Shown here piece after piece: positions 54,288 through 64,000 of a DNA stretch of 64,000 nucleotides. The notes under the pieces were generated by a model. It saw only the letters and a program-made list of their open reading frames with translations. It had not been told where the DNA came from and did not search any database. The stretch's first letter is position 1, and the number at the start of each line of letters is the position of its first letter. Source of the stretch: Lepisosteus oculatus (lineage: Eukaryota; Chordata; Actinopteri; Semionotiformes; Lepisosteidae); contig NC_090698.1 in NCBI RefSeq assembly GCF_040954835.1, positions 74,444,284 through 74,508,283 of the forward strand. The letters run 5' to 3'. A program made the position numbers and the translations under genes.

Positions 54288-54744
54288 GTGACCAGTCAGA
54301 TGTCGTCAGATATTTCGCAGACTGAGGGGACAGTGTGGGGTTTGTCCAAAGCGGAGCGGACTGGCGCGCGCGGTATTGCCCACGGACCGCAGGACGTTCG
54401 TGGGAGAATCCGAGGAACCGGCGAGCGTGACAGCCCAGCGAATTTCAGCAGTTTCCGTACCCTTCGACTGAATATTATTTATTGTGAAAACACTTCTGAT
54501 GCGCGGTTTAACAGTAAATGGTCTAAAACGGCTCCATCTATTAATGCTTTTAAAGTGCAATTCCTTTTTTACTTAAATTCTATTAGAAATGTAAAGAATC
54601 AAAAGGCAAGACATATCATGGAAATATGTAAAAAGCTTAATTTTCAGCTTTTATAATTGTTACTTCCTCTGGCTGTGAAGTGTCTATATCTGTATCTTTT
54701 TAAATATTTTGTCTGTTTTTTTGTATTTCTGATTTTTAAATAAA
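54288..54744 (+). other. Unexplained + strand ORF with nearby poly(A) signal
   Basis: A 122-codon ORF (54288-54656) changes from Gly/Arg-rich to a hydrophobic/basic end (FKVQFLFYLNSIRNVKNQK). An AATAAA follows at 54739-54744, 83 bp after its stop. No family recognised. It could be the last exon of an unannotated transcript, a retrocopy, or chance. Confidence 0.2.
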
Positions 54745-54763
54745 ACTTTAAAAAGTGTAATTT

Positions 54764-54769
54764 TTTATT
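54764..54769 (-). terminator. Candidate CD8A poly(A) signal
   Basis: TTTATT on the + strand gives AATAAA on the - strand, about 190 nt after the CD8A stop. Confidence 0.5.
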
Positions 54770-54959
54770 TGGGGCTGAAAAACTGGCTGAGTTTATTATT
54801 ATTTTTTGTGAAAGTGATTCTTGAGACTAACAGCTGGATTCAGCATTTTCTGAAACATTTTTCACTTCCTTGTGAGCATATTTTCTCAATATCCGGTTAG
54901 GGAATCCGGGTTTGTACATAAGTAATAATTTGCAATATTTCTCGCTTAACCGTAAGACA

Positions 54960-55002
54960 TCAGCTATTTTGTAACGGGAACCGCCATGTGTATTTCACAA
55001 TC
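54960..55002 (-). CDS. CD8A terminal exon (tail end)
   Basis: 43 bp after acceptor 'gtgcttttcag': IVKYTWRFPLQNS then TGA. It is short and supported by acceptor and phase. If the upstream donor is not used, the tail would instead end in SDYMFVFFTN within the intron. Confidence 0.6.
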
Positions 55003-58000
55003 CTGAAAAGCACAAGAATCTCAGTTTGTAAAAAAAACAAACATATAATCTGACCTTCTCTTGTAGTGGTGAGGACAGCGTCTCGTTCGGACCTCTGAAA
55101 AATAAAAAGAAAACATTTCGTTCTTCCAGCTTGCGAGGCGGCGGGACAGCAGCGAGGCGGTGTCTTATTTTTAGACGTTTATAAACCCTCGACTGGGCCG
55201 TTCTCTGCGATTCCTGAATATGTCTGAACGGGTCTGCGCGCCACTTGTGAAGACAAGCTGGGAACCACGGCTGCCTCGACATTTCTCTATCGTTATTGTA
55301 TAGAGCAGCGGACTGACGGTTCTTCCAGTGGCGCACAGACAGGACGCAAACACCAGTGGGAAAGCAGAGAGCCGGACCTCCCGCGAGGGGCTTGAAGCAG
55401 CTGAAAGACTCCGAGCGGCCGCGTTAGGAAACCGTCGGTTTCTGGCTCGGGGACGTGCTGGGACACTGCAGCTCCATGCAGCAGGTGGGCAAAGCTCTGC
55501 AGGGCTTGAGAAACAGCAGTTTAACAAGAACTGCAGGGCAGCGTCAGCTCCACTTGAAAGGACACCATCCCTCATCTCCACAGCAGAGAAAAAGCTCACC
55601 TTTGCTTTGAAATACTGACAAATGTGGATTTAGCTGTCACAGGGTAGTACAACAGTGTCCCTTCTGAAGTCCCCTGCCAGAAGACAGTGCAGGTTTTGCT
55701 GACACTTATGTCCTTTCATACCTAGAAGTCTTCAGTTTCAGAATTAATTCTGGATTGAAAACGTTCACTTTAAAGATGTGCACAAATTATTTGTAATGAA
55801 ACAAAATGGGACATCGATGGAATGGGGTGAATAATTTAGCAAAGCATTATATGTGAGAGTGCATTTCAAGGACACCCCTTTACCCAAAGAGTTGTGGGAG
55901 TGTGGAACAGGCTGCCCAGCCATGCTGTTGAAGCAGATACACTCAAGACACAGCTGGATGAGATCCTGGGTTCAATTAGCTACTAACTACCAAACAGGCC
56001 AGAGGGGCTGAAAGGCTCCTCTTGTGTGTAGCTGTTCTTCTGACAACATGTCGGACCTGAGACCTGGCTCACACTGGAATAGGCATCAATGTGATCGGGT
56101 GCCATCAGCAGACAGGAGAAGGCAGAGTCGATTAGCTTTTCACACACGTTTCCACCTGAGAGCTTAGTTCAGAGGGGGGCTTGGGAGCAGTGCTTACTGT
56201 TGCAGTAGGTAATGGTGATGATGAGGATGAGGAAGAGCAGCCCACAGCCCGCAGACAGTGGGGCCCACACGATGACATCACAGCTCAATGCAAGGTTGCG
56301 CTGCACGGCCTTTGGCACTGCAGAGAAGAAAGAACGCAAGTGATTCACGTGTCTAAAACACAGGCTCACCTACTGCTGCTTTGTGACATCCTGACAGTCT
56401 TTGAGCACAAGAGTAACAGGAAGCCCAGGGCGAGGAAAGCCATCATCCTGCTCATCCCTGGGCAAGCTGCTGGAGGAGTGACAAGCGTGCAGGAAACCCT
56501 CACTGCCGGGACAGATGTACTCAGTGAAGCTCAGCTCTGGTGAAAGTGTTATGACACGATATGTGACGATCTCGTGATTTGGGGTCATGTTACAATGAAA
56601 ACAAGAATGAAATGAGAATCACATCCTGAGACCAGCTTGCCAAACAAGCAAATGATGAAGAAAAGTAGTTCCAGTAGGACCCCTGCTCCTAAAGGCAGGG
56701 GTCACCAAGCATCACATGACCACTGGGTCTTTCATCCTGGTGATAGAGTAATTCATACAAGACAGACAAATATTTAATAACACAACTACACAATTCACAA
56801 GAATTACCCTAGGAACAGGTATTCAGATTTCTGTGAGTCTCAGAGCCCTGCCTCCTACAGGCACTGAGAACTCAGAATTCTCTCTCTTATAATCAGAATG
56901 CAAAAACTCTTAAAAGAGAGAGAACCTGCATCCTTACCAACAGAGTGGATACTAACAGGAGCTACATCTCTCTCCGAATGGATGCATGCCGATGACTGGG
57001 AACCAGTTTCCCTGTGCTAACAAAGGCATAGCTGAAATAAGAGAGGTGTTCATTGCCTGAGGACTCCAAAATCGAGAAAATCACAACTCCCACAGATACG
57101 ACAGGCAATCCCTTTCTGATAAGGCCCAGGCTCGGGTATTCTTTCAGGGCTCGGGAGACCAGCGCCGAATCTGGTTTCAAGTCTGAACAAGAGGCACAGC
57201 TTCTGGCGATGATGATGACGTCTAGGTGTCTATTCTTCTTCCCTGCTCTTGCTTTCTCTTTCCGCTTGTCAGTTCCTGTCTCGGAGCTGTGGTTCATTAC
57301 TCTCCCGCTGACCTCAGGCCCCACAGCGTCAGTCTTCATCCAGCGGCTCAGTCCACTCAGTGTGTATAGAGGCAGGCTCACTAGGAATGACCCAGTTACT
57401 GTTAAATATGAAATACTATTATAGTATAACCGACTTCACAGTGAAGATAACTGACCTGAATAAATGATCACTCTTTGTCTCACAAGTACCTTTTTGTGAT
57501 GACTTGTCTCAAGACACGAACTGAGTGATGTTTAAATACAGGTGAACCATATACATTATTCTAAATGTTCAGAATAAGGCAATTGAAAGGAGAAGTACAG
57601 CTATCCCCCTAGCCACACATGTTTTAAAATTCTTTGTATTTATTGAGGAGAGGAAAGGAAAGAACTTCCCTCCCTAGAAAAGTTCGAATTTAGCTGGTCT
57701 GAGTCTGTATCACTGAAATGACTTCTTCCCATTCACAGATACTGTATTAAAATATGTTGCATACAGTTTAAGAGATATTGTGTAGGGCTTGAGATATTTA
57801 ATTGATTAATCAATAAAAATACTGTCTCTTGTGTCTGTTCTGTCGACACACTGAGTGCAGGACCATGTACCCGTGAGCCTGACTTACACTGCAGGGCCAG
57901 GGGTCTGCTGCGCTGCACACCTTCAGAGAAATTCGGTTTACACACACCTCTCACACCTGCCGCTGGTCCTCCAGCAGCTGGGAGAGCTTGCTGCAATGGG

Positions 58001-60864
58001 TTGCCGAATGCACTGAAAACACGTGGCCCCATTTTTACTCGGGGGCTGTCAGTGCACCTGTCATGACCCCGAGCAGACAAGCAGAGGCAGCTCAGAGCCT
58101 CTGGAGGCACCTGGGGGCAGATCTTGGCACTGGAGACGTCTGCAAGCAGACAGAGCTGGTGTCTGCAGACTGTATACATGGGATATACACAGTGAAATTA
58201 AAAACTTTCATCAAACAGTGGAATTCGTCTGAGTGATGGTGTTGAGCTCGCTCCCCGCCATATGTCTTATAGATTCATTCTATGTGCAAGCTTGTGAAGC
58301 AGTTCATGTTTTTATTGTAAGTAATACCCAGATATCATGTCAAGATGATATCAGGTGGGCAGGTAACTGGTATGCACAATGACCATGCCTGCTGAAAGAC
58401 ATGGCGCCCCCCTGCTGAGGAGGGGGGTACTGCAGCACAGCACCAGCAGGGACCTCCAGCCACAACCTTCCCACAGGGACAATACAGGCTCTTGCTATCC
58501 CAGCATGCTCCACTAAGGCTAGTAGTTTCCCTCATGGGACCCTCAACAGTGATCCCTGGGCCTCCCTGCACACAGCTACTGGGGAATCTCAGCCACGAGC
58601 CCTGCGCTCAACGCTGCCCCAGCTGCGAGCACCCCAGAGGATGCCTGCATGCTCCTTACTCCTCGTGTCCCAGGACAGTGCTTCCTGGCTGATAGACAAG
58701 AGTAACATCTCTCCGGTAACAGAAAATAAACAACATGGCCAACAATTCTACAGCACTGCCTTGAACATCCTACAGAATATACCGTTGTTTCCCTTCGCCT
58801 CCACTTGCCAAATCTCAGGTTTTCCACATAGATACAGTAATCAATAGGTGTGAAAGCCCCAGTGATCACAGTGATCTTGTCCTGCTCACAAACAGGCAGC
58901 CGACCAACACCGGCCTTGTCATCTGACGAACACTGTGCATCAACCTAGATGGAGGCAGGATCCGCAGCCTCAAAAACACAAAGCTCTCACTCATAATCTC
59001 GGAAGCCACTACACAGCTCCAGATCAAGCTTGACGAAGGTCACCAACAACCTTCACCTCGAGCTTCGGGTTTGTTAAAGCACAGGTTGAAATGCACCAAT
59101 CTTGAAATGAAAAATGGGCCAACAGCCTTTTTCAACACACAACCCCAAGAGTAAATTCCTGCTGCCTGCTGCCAGCTCCACACATGGCAGGCATTGTCCA
59201 AGGCTGTCAGGGCGCCCATGGAAATTAAGATGGCTGCCTGGTCGCCATTTTGTCCTCAAGTTTTTAACAGAGGCAGCTGGAAAGCTATGTAAGTAGTAAA
59301 CTCTGCATTCAGCATCTACTGTACACGAGGACAGGAAATAACTGCAGTGCTTCATAAAACTACAATGCCTTGCCTTGGGTCGTATTTTGCTAAATTAAAA
59401 AAGGAAACATACACTTTTGAAACTAAACTTAACTTATTCAAAACTAGAATGTTCAAACTGAAGACTAAGGGAGAGATACATTGCAGTAAATGTCAACAAA
59501 AACTAGAAAACAAGACTGAAGAATGTTGATAGCACTCAGAGGCATGAACAATATTTAGTGGAAAGCCCTTGACAGCAGTTATAGGTCTAACTCTCTACTC
59601 ACCTTGTACACTGGCTGGCTACAGTATTCGCCCATGTGTCTTGGCAGATGTCTCTCTGGTTGCTCAGGGAGTAACTTAATGACAGCAACAGTTTTCAAAT
59701 CTTTTCATAGATTCTCAAAGGGACTCGAGTCTGGGCTCTGACTTATTCTGACTTATTCTTATTCCGAAGGCACTCCAGCGTAGCTCAGGTCTTGTGCTTT
59801 TACATCACTATCCTGCTGAACGGGGAGTTTTCACCACAGTTTGGTCTTCAGGAGACTGAAACAGGTTTTCCTCTAGCATTGACCTTACTCTGCTCCAGCC
59901 CTATGAAGCGTGACTGAACCAGCACCGGGAGATTGGCCTAACCCCAACACAGCAGAAGGGAACACTTGGGATTCAGACCACAAAGCTGCAGTTTGCTCTC
60001 ATCGGACCAGAACACCTTTGGCCAAGCTGTTTTCAGGTGCACTGTTGCACGAGGGATTCCTCAGTGCTTGTGTCCTCCAGCTGCTCCGCCGTACAGCCCA
60101 GATGCGACTCCCAGCTCGGACTCTGAAGCTCTCCCAAAGCCGTGTCTGAGCTCTGCAGCCCCGCCAGGCCAGCGGCTCGGTGAGGAGGGACAGTCGGAGT
60201 GAGGCGACAGTGCCTGGTGGTACGAAGACACTGTCGCCTTCGTCCAGGGTGAGTACTCTTGGCTAACAGAGACGTCCAGAGACTCCAGGATTTTCCTACC
60301 TTTCTCCTGACCTGCCCTTTCCAGCAACCTTGCTCCTGACCTGCTTTGAAACCTCCTGGGTCTTCAGGGCTGAATCTTCAATCTTCGCTTGAAATACCTG
60401 AAATTCTCTACCTGACGGGTGTATTTGTTCTGAAACCACGTAAAGCCGTACACCTCCACAACGGTGTGGCTCGTTTAGGTAATTGTGCACCTCAATAAAT
60501 TCACATTTGCCACAACCAACCAATGATGACTTTTTTTTATCTACTTACTTTTCTTTATTTGTTTTGAACGAGTGGAGAAGGCTGAGTATGTACAGTAACG
60601 AATATTAATTGCCGTCATGAGAATTTTGAAGTAGTCAGCTTTAAAACAAAACAAGAAGTGAAAACTGTACAGGGCGCGGCACGCTTCTGCAAGGCTGTGT
60701 CACAGCCATCAGAATAGACCCAGTACCGAGGACGACCTCACCTGAGGCCGACGTGTTACACGGCTTGTTCGTGATCAGCGGGCGCGTCGTCTTCTCTGTG
60801 GGCTTCGCCTTAGTGGCGGTAGGCGTTTGTTCTAAAAATACAAACGAGTGAAAGAATAAGCCAC

Positions 60865-60915
<51 letters not shown>

Positions 60916-62705
60916 TTTATAATTTAGTAATTCTATGATGTTTAATTTATTCTTCGGTATTGCCTTAGAAAACGGGTGCAGTTAAAAGCGCGCCGTGTGA
61001 GCAGACCTGGGTCGCAGCTAAATTGATCTGAACTCATTTCATTCCCGTGGATTGTCTTCATCGCTGCGAAATAATTTTGCTCTTTATCTACAGCCGTAGC
61101 GCGTTACAGTCTCTCACAGCTGTCTGAAGGGGTAACATTAGAAAATAGTTGGCAGGAACAAATCCCGTTGTTAAGAAAAAGCAGCTTTGTCTTTCGATTC
61201 GAGCTAATTAAAGCATTATACTGCACACGATTCAATGAACACAAAGCACAAGAATTTGTAGCGAGCGCTTACCTTTTGCTGAAACTTTCGTCAGAGCCCC
61301 TAAACTCAGTCTAGAATTGACGAGCGCGGCGCAGCTGTACAATCCGGTGTCTTCTGCCGACCTGAACTGCTTGATTTCCAGCGTGTACGTCCCCGAACGT
61401 TTGTCGGGTGTGAACTTGCTGTTGGTACCTTCAGGCTTTGGTTTCCCCAGACTGTTCACGGCAACCAAGGTGTCGGTGGTCTTGTCTTTGACTCGGAACC
61501 AGTACACTGTGGACTCCGAGCCGCTATGGCTCAGTTTGCAGTTGATCTTCACCGAACCCCCCTCTGTTCCAGTTATGGGTTCTTGCGTACAAGTCGCTTT
61601 AAATGAGAAAATAAATGTTAAATTTTATACATCGATTCGTACTAAAATAACAGTTTGCTACCCATAACATTTTTTAAAGCATGAACAAGTAGAACAGGAT
61701 TAAATACTAAACTGCAGAAAACGAAATAAATAGGTTGCTGTGGGGGGGGTATTTTAAAAATATTATTAACATGTTTCTAATCGCGTAAAATCGAACAAAA
61801 ACACACACACGCATAAAACAGAAACGGGAGAAATGCGTGTTAAATTAATAACACAACCCTGTTTTCAATATAGTTGGGTGCTTACCTCGCCGTGGGGATT
61901 CAGGATTTTTTTTTTAATGTAGGTCACTGTGTTTTTATAAATGTTTTCCTAAAACAGACATACTGTCAAAATGCGGCTCTCCCGTCAGCTGTTTTAAACG
62001 AAAAATAAAATGACCTCGTTTCGGCACAAATTTGACTGATTCCGTTATTTACGGGATTTTTTTAAAACGTCACCACTGCAGCAGCCCGTGGGCTCTGTGA
62101 CGACCTGTCTTACGAGCCCAACCCGTCGAGATGCGACGGCAGCGGGAGAAACCGCGCAGCGGTGACGATGTGACCCGTCGGATCCCATTTAAAAACGCAC
62201 TGTCTCGCTTAAGTTTTTTCTGGATTTTCTTGTGTGTCTTTTTTTTTTTACAATTGTATTCTCACTTAACGATAGATTGCCTTAACTGGTCAAAGAAAAC
62301 ATTTCCCAACAAACTGGGGATGGAGCTCAAAATGACCGAGAGACGCGCTCGTCCTCTGTTGGTTGAACACCTTGCGGTCCGCGGAGCCGCCGCAGCTCCG
62401 AATGGGCTGTAGGCGCCTCCATCCCGTGGGATTTCAGGATACAGGAATCCCCCCCAACTCCAGGGCGACCTGAAAACTTTCCCCATAAAAGCGCACAGAG
62501 TCAGCTCTTCTCACATCTCCATTAACACCACTAAATAAGAATGGCAAACGTCTGAGGTTGTAGCTGCAGGGCACTGTACTGTACATGTGTAGTATCGTGG
62601 CTGGCATGAGGTGTGAGCCCGGCTCTGCGCACATGGAGGTCATTACTCACGCTTCGGATGGAGCAGGAGGCTGCACAGCGCCACGAGTCCGGCCGCCCTC
62701 AGCAT
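54960..62705 (-). CDS. CD8 alpha, T-cell co-receptor
   Basis: CD8 alpha is a type I membrane glycoprotein of cytotoxic T cells that binds MHC class I and brings Lck to the T-cell receptor. Exons in order: 62651-62705, 61273-61596, 60742-60831, 56198-56317, 55055-55094 and 54960-55002. Borders are AG/GT, phases match, and 672 nt give 223 residues plus stop. Residues 1-18 are a signal peptide (MLRAAGLVALCSLLLHPK). Residues ~19-126 form a V-type Ig domain with C38 and C107, core W51 (VYWFRV) and the DTGLYSC motif. Residues 127-156 are a Thr/Pro/Lys hinge with C151 and a sequon at N152. The membrane helix is ~171-193 (IVWAPLSAGCGLL, very like other CD8 alpha chains). The tail has CPH (203-205), the Cys-x-His form of the Lck-binding site reported for fish CD8 alpha. 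CD8 beta is less likely because of the WAPL helix and CxH tail. Confidence 0.9.
55055..55094 (-). CDS. CD8A cytoplasmic exon with Lck-binding CxH motif
   Basis: 40 bp, VRTRRCPHHYKR, acceptor 'ttatttttcag', donor 'gtcaga'. Cys-Pro-His replaces the mammalian Cys-x-Cys. It is too small for ORF detection and was recognised from motif and phase. Confidence 0.88.
55868..56035 (+). repeat. CR1/L2-like LINE 3' end, best-preserved copy
   Basis: The + frame reads FTQRVVGVWNRLPSHAVEAD and ends DEILGSISY plus TAA. This is the C terminus of a non-LTR reverse transcriptase ORF, followed by its short 3' UTR. It lies antisense in a CD8A intron and is the reference for the other fragments in the window. Confidence 0.75.
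56198..56317 (-). CDS. CD8A transmembrane exon
   Basis: 120 bp, PKAVQRNLALSCDVIVWAPL then SAGCGLLFLILIITITYCN. It contains the membrane-proximal Cys, helix and stop-transfer. Acceptor 'cttctctgcag', donor 'gtaagc'. Confidence 0.95.
56318..60741 (-). other. Large CD8A intron
   Basis: 4.4 kb between the hinge and membrane exons. It contains a Tc1-like relic at its far end (59590-60530). ORFs at 56962-57381 and 57733-58179 (-) have no start context, splice support or recognised family. Nothing else was identified. Confidence 0.6.
59590..60530. mobile_element. Degraded Tc1/mariner-like element
   Basis: Text such as 'gattctcaaagggactcgag', 'gggctctgacttattctg', 'catcggaccagaacaccttt' and 'gttttcctctagcattgacc' follows the order of the common vertebrate Tc1-type transposon. 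It is heavily decayed, and no transposase frame or terminal repeats were confirmed. Confidence 0.45.
60742..60831 (-). CDS. CD8A hinge exon
   Basis: 90 bp, QTPTATKAKPTEKTTRPLIT then NKPCNTSAS. A Thr/Pro/Lys stalk likely O-glycosylated, with one Cys (inter-chain disulfide candidate) and an N-glycosylation sequon NTS. Acceptor 'gtatttttag', donor 'gtgagg'. Confidence 0.9.
60868..60917 (+). repeat. (TAA)n microsatellite
   Basis: About sixteen TAA/AAT units, just beyond the CD8A hinge exon acceptor in the intron. Confidence 0.95.
61273..61596 (-). CDS. CD8A immunoglobulin V domain exon
   Basis: 324 bp, phase 1 at both ends as is usual for Ig exons. CTQEPITGTEGGSVKINC opens the domain, VYWFRVKDKTTDTLVAV is strand C to C', and SAEDTGLYSCAAL is strand F. 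LSLGALTKVSAK is the J-like strand G. Acceptor 'ctcatttaaag', donor 'gtaagc'. Confidence 0.95.
62651..62705 (-). CDS. CD8A signal-peptide exon
   Basis: 55 bp from ATG: MLRAAGLVALCSLLLHPK, with hydrophobic core LVALCSLLL; strong donor 'gtgagt'. The split codon (C plus CG) joins the V exon in frame. Confidence 0.88.
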
Positions 62706-63005
62706 CGCGACGCACCGGCAGCTCCGCTGGCTCTGAGGCTCGGTCCCGGGGCGCCTCGGTGAAGGGGCTGGGGGGGGTTACTTCTCAGGAAGTGACTCTC
62801 GCCCAAGTGTCATCTGGGCGTATGTTTCACTTCTCTACAACCTCTATAATTCACAAAAATAAAAACCAAAATTCACTGCTCACCGCAATGTTTGCAGCTA
62901 ACTAAAAAAAACGGTACAGCTGTGCAGATGTACAGCACCTATCCCCCAAGACGATTTTAGAGGAAAAGTTTTAACATAAACAGGCGAGCTTACCGGCTCT
63001 CTACG
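62706..63005 (-). promoter_or_regulatory. CD8A 5' flank, putative promoter
   Basis: The flank includes a CAGGAAGT ETS-type site at 62786-62793, about 85 bp above the ATG. ETS factors are known regulators of T-cell genes. No clear TATA box is close by. The transcription start is unknown. Confidence 0.3.
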
Positions 63006-63222
63006 GGCTCACTGCCGCCTTAAATCCTTTTTGGAGGAAATCCAGTGTCTGAAGGTCACGTGTAGCCTTTCCTTTTTTCAAGCAGTGTCTAAATTACTTA
63101 GTTGAAACAATTCGTTAATGAACCACCTGAGATTATATAAAAACTGGATAAAAAAGCAACTTTCTTTTTTAAAAGAAATAACTTCAGCTTTTAGTTTTGT
63201 TTGTCTGGGTCCTTGATTCGCG

Positions 63223-64000
63223 ATGCCCAAGACTAGGAAGTCTAGGATCCTAGACTTCCTCACCAGCAGACCCCAGACTGTCAGGATTGGCAACCTCACC
63301 TCCAACACACTCACCCTTAACACCGGTGCCCCTCAAGGCTGTGTGCTCAGCCCACTGCTTTACTCCCTGTTCACCCATGACTGTACCGCCAAGTTCAGCA
63401 CAAAAACCATCATCAAGTATACTGACGATACCACAGTCGTGGGCCTGATCACTGACAACGATGAGACTGCCTACAGGGAGGAGATAAAACAACTCGCAGA
63501 CTGGTACCGAACCAACAACCTATGTTTCAGCAAAACCAAAGAGCTGATTTTTGACTTCAGGAGACAAGGAAAAGTCCACTCCCCCATCTACATAGAAGGG
63601 TCTGCGGTGGAGATGGTGAATAACTTCAAATTCCTAGGTGTTCACATCTCTAAGGACCTTACATGGACACTGAACACCACCAGTCTCATCAAGAAGGCAC
63701 AACAGTGGCTGTACTTCCTGAGAAGGCTGTAGAAAATACACCTACATCCACAGATCCTCACCAACTTCTACAGATGTATGGTGGAGATCATACTGACCAG
63801 CTGCATCACAGTCTGGTACGGCAACTGCACCGCATCCGACCGTAAGGCACTACAGCGGGTGGTCAAAACTGCCCAACACATCATCGGCAGTGCCTTACCA
63901 TCCATCCAGGAAATAGACAACACCAGGAGTCTGAAAAAAGCCACCAAAATCATGTCTGACCCCACTCACCCCAGTCATAACTTGTTTATTCCCCTACCAT
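63223..64000 (+). mobile_element. Tx1-like LINE, reverse transcriptase fragment, runs off the window
   Basis: RT motifs in order: [36 protein letters not shown] (Thr for Ala in YADD), [30 protein letters not shown] and [17 protein letters not shown] stop follows, but similarity continues (CMVEIILTSCITVWYG, HPSHNLFIPLP). It is 5'-truncated, has at least one stop and is inactive. Confidence 0.9.

Larger units (their letters stand above)
46717..54763. other. Intergenic DNA between NAIP and CD8A
   Basis: This stretch holds the NAIP 5' flank (the UTR exon was not located), SINEs, a family-B repeat, a three-copy uncatalogued repeat at 49.36-50.48 kb and a CpG-rich block at 52.5-52.9 kb. A + strand ORF with a nearby poly(A) signal lies at 54.29-54.74 kb. 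No conserved protein-coding gene was recognised. Confidence 0.6.

Noticed and set aside
57053..57424. 123-codon + strand ORF beginning MPEDSKIEKITTPTDTTG
   Set aside because: It shares its span with a - strand ORF and has no recognised domain or flanking exon structure.
56962..58179. ORFs of 139 and 148 codons (-) in a CD8A intron
   Set aside because: No recognised family, no start or splice context, and an overlapping + strand ORF is equally long. Treated as chance.

Overview
This window is vertebrate nuclear DNA. It has multi-exon genes with GT-AG introns, vertebrate-only gene families, and many fish-type retroelements: LINE-2, Tx1-like LINE, CR1-like fragments, V-SINE-like and other tRNA-derived SINEs. 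The CD8 cytoplasmic tail has a Cys-x-His motif (CPH) in place of the mammalian Cys-x-Cys, which points to a ray-finned fish. The repeat mix and moderate intron sizes make a non-teleost (gar- or bowfin-like) an attractive guess, but that is inference only. There are no bacterial genes, CRISPR arrays or operons.

Three genes can be reconstructed exon by exon with consistent splice phases. (1) Calpastatin (CAST, + strand, 9.1-27.35 kb) encodes the specific inhibitor of calpain proteases. Twenty-nine supported exons code for about 844 residues, with the 5' exons not found. Every exon is a multiple of three and starts in phase 0. The protein has four A-B-C calpain-inhibitory repeats, three of them with a doubled C exon. 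(2) NAIP (birc1, - strand, 46.71-30.33 kb) is an NLR-family innate sensor. Ten exons give a complete 1,293-residue reading frame with two BIR domains, a NACHT ATPase and C-terminal leucine-rich repeats. The third BIR of mammalian NAIP is absent. (3) CD8 alpha (cd8a, - strand, 62.71-54.96 kb) is a T-cell co-receptor. Six exons give 223 residues: signal peptide, V-type Ig domain, hinge, transmembrane helix and short tail.

CAST and NAIP converge tail to tail, about 3 kb apart stop to stop. CD8A lies upstream of NAIP on the same strand. Apart from these genes the sequence is introns and intergenic DNA.

The most striking structure is inside CAST. A unit of about 3.45 kb is repeated in tandem 2.6 times (14.39-23.21 kb). 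Each full unit holds seven exons (one calpain-inhibitory repeat) and one truncated LINE-2 copy. The only coding differences I noticed between copies are silent. Other notable structures are a 52/54-bp minisatellite with a 372-bp higher-order period next to the NAIP NACHT exon, a minisatellite that runs into the first visible CAST splice acceptor, an orphan CpG-rich block with CRE and E-box motifs at 52.5-52.9 kb, and an uncatalogued repeat in three copies at 49.4-50.5 kb.
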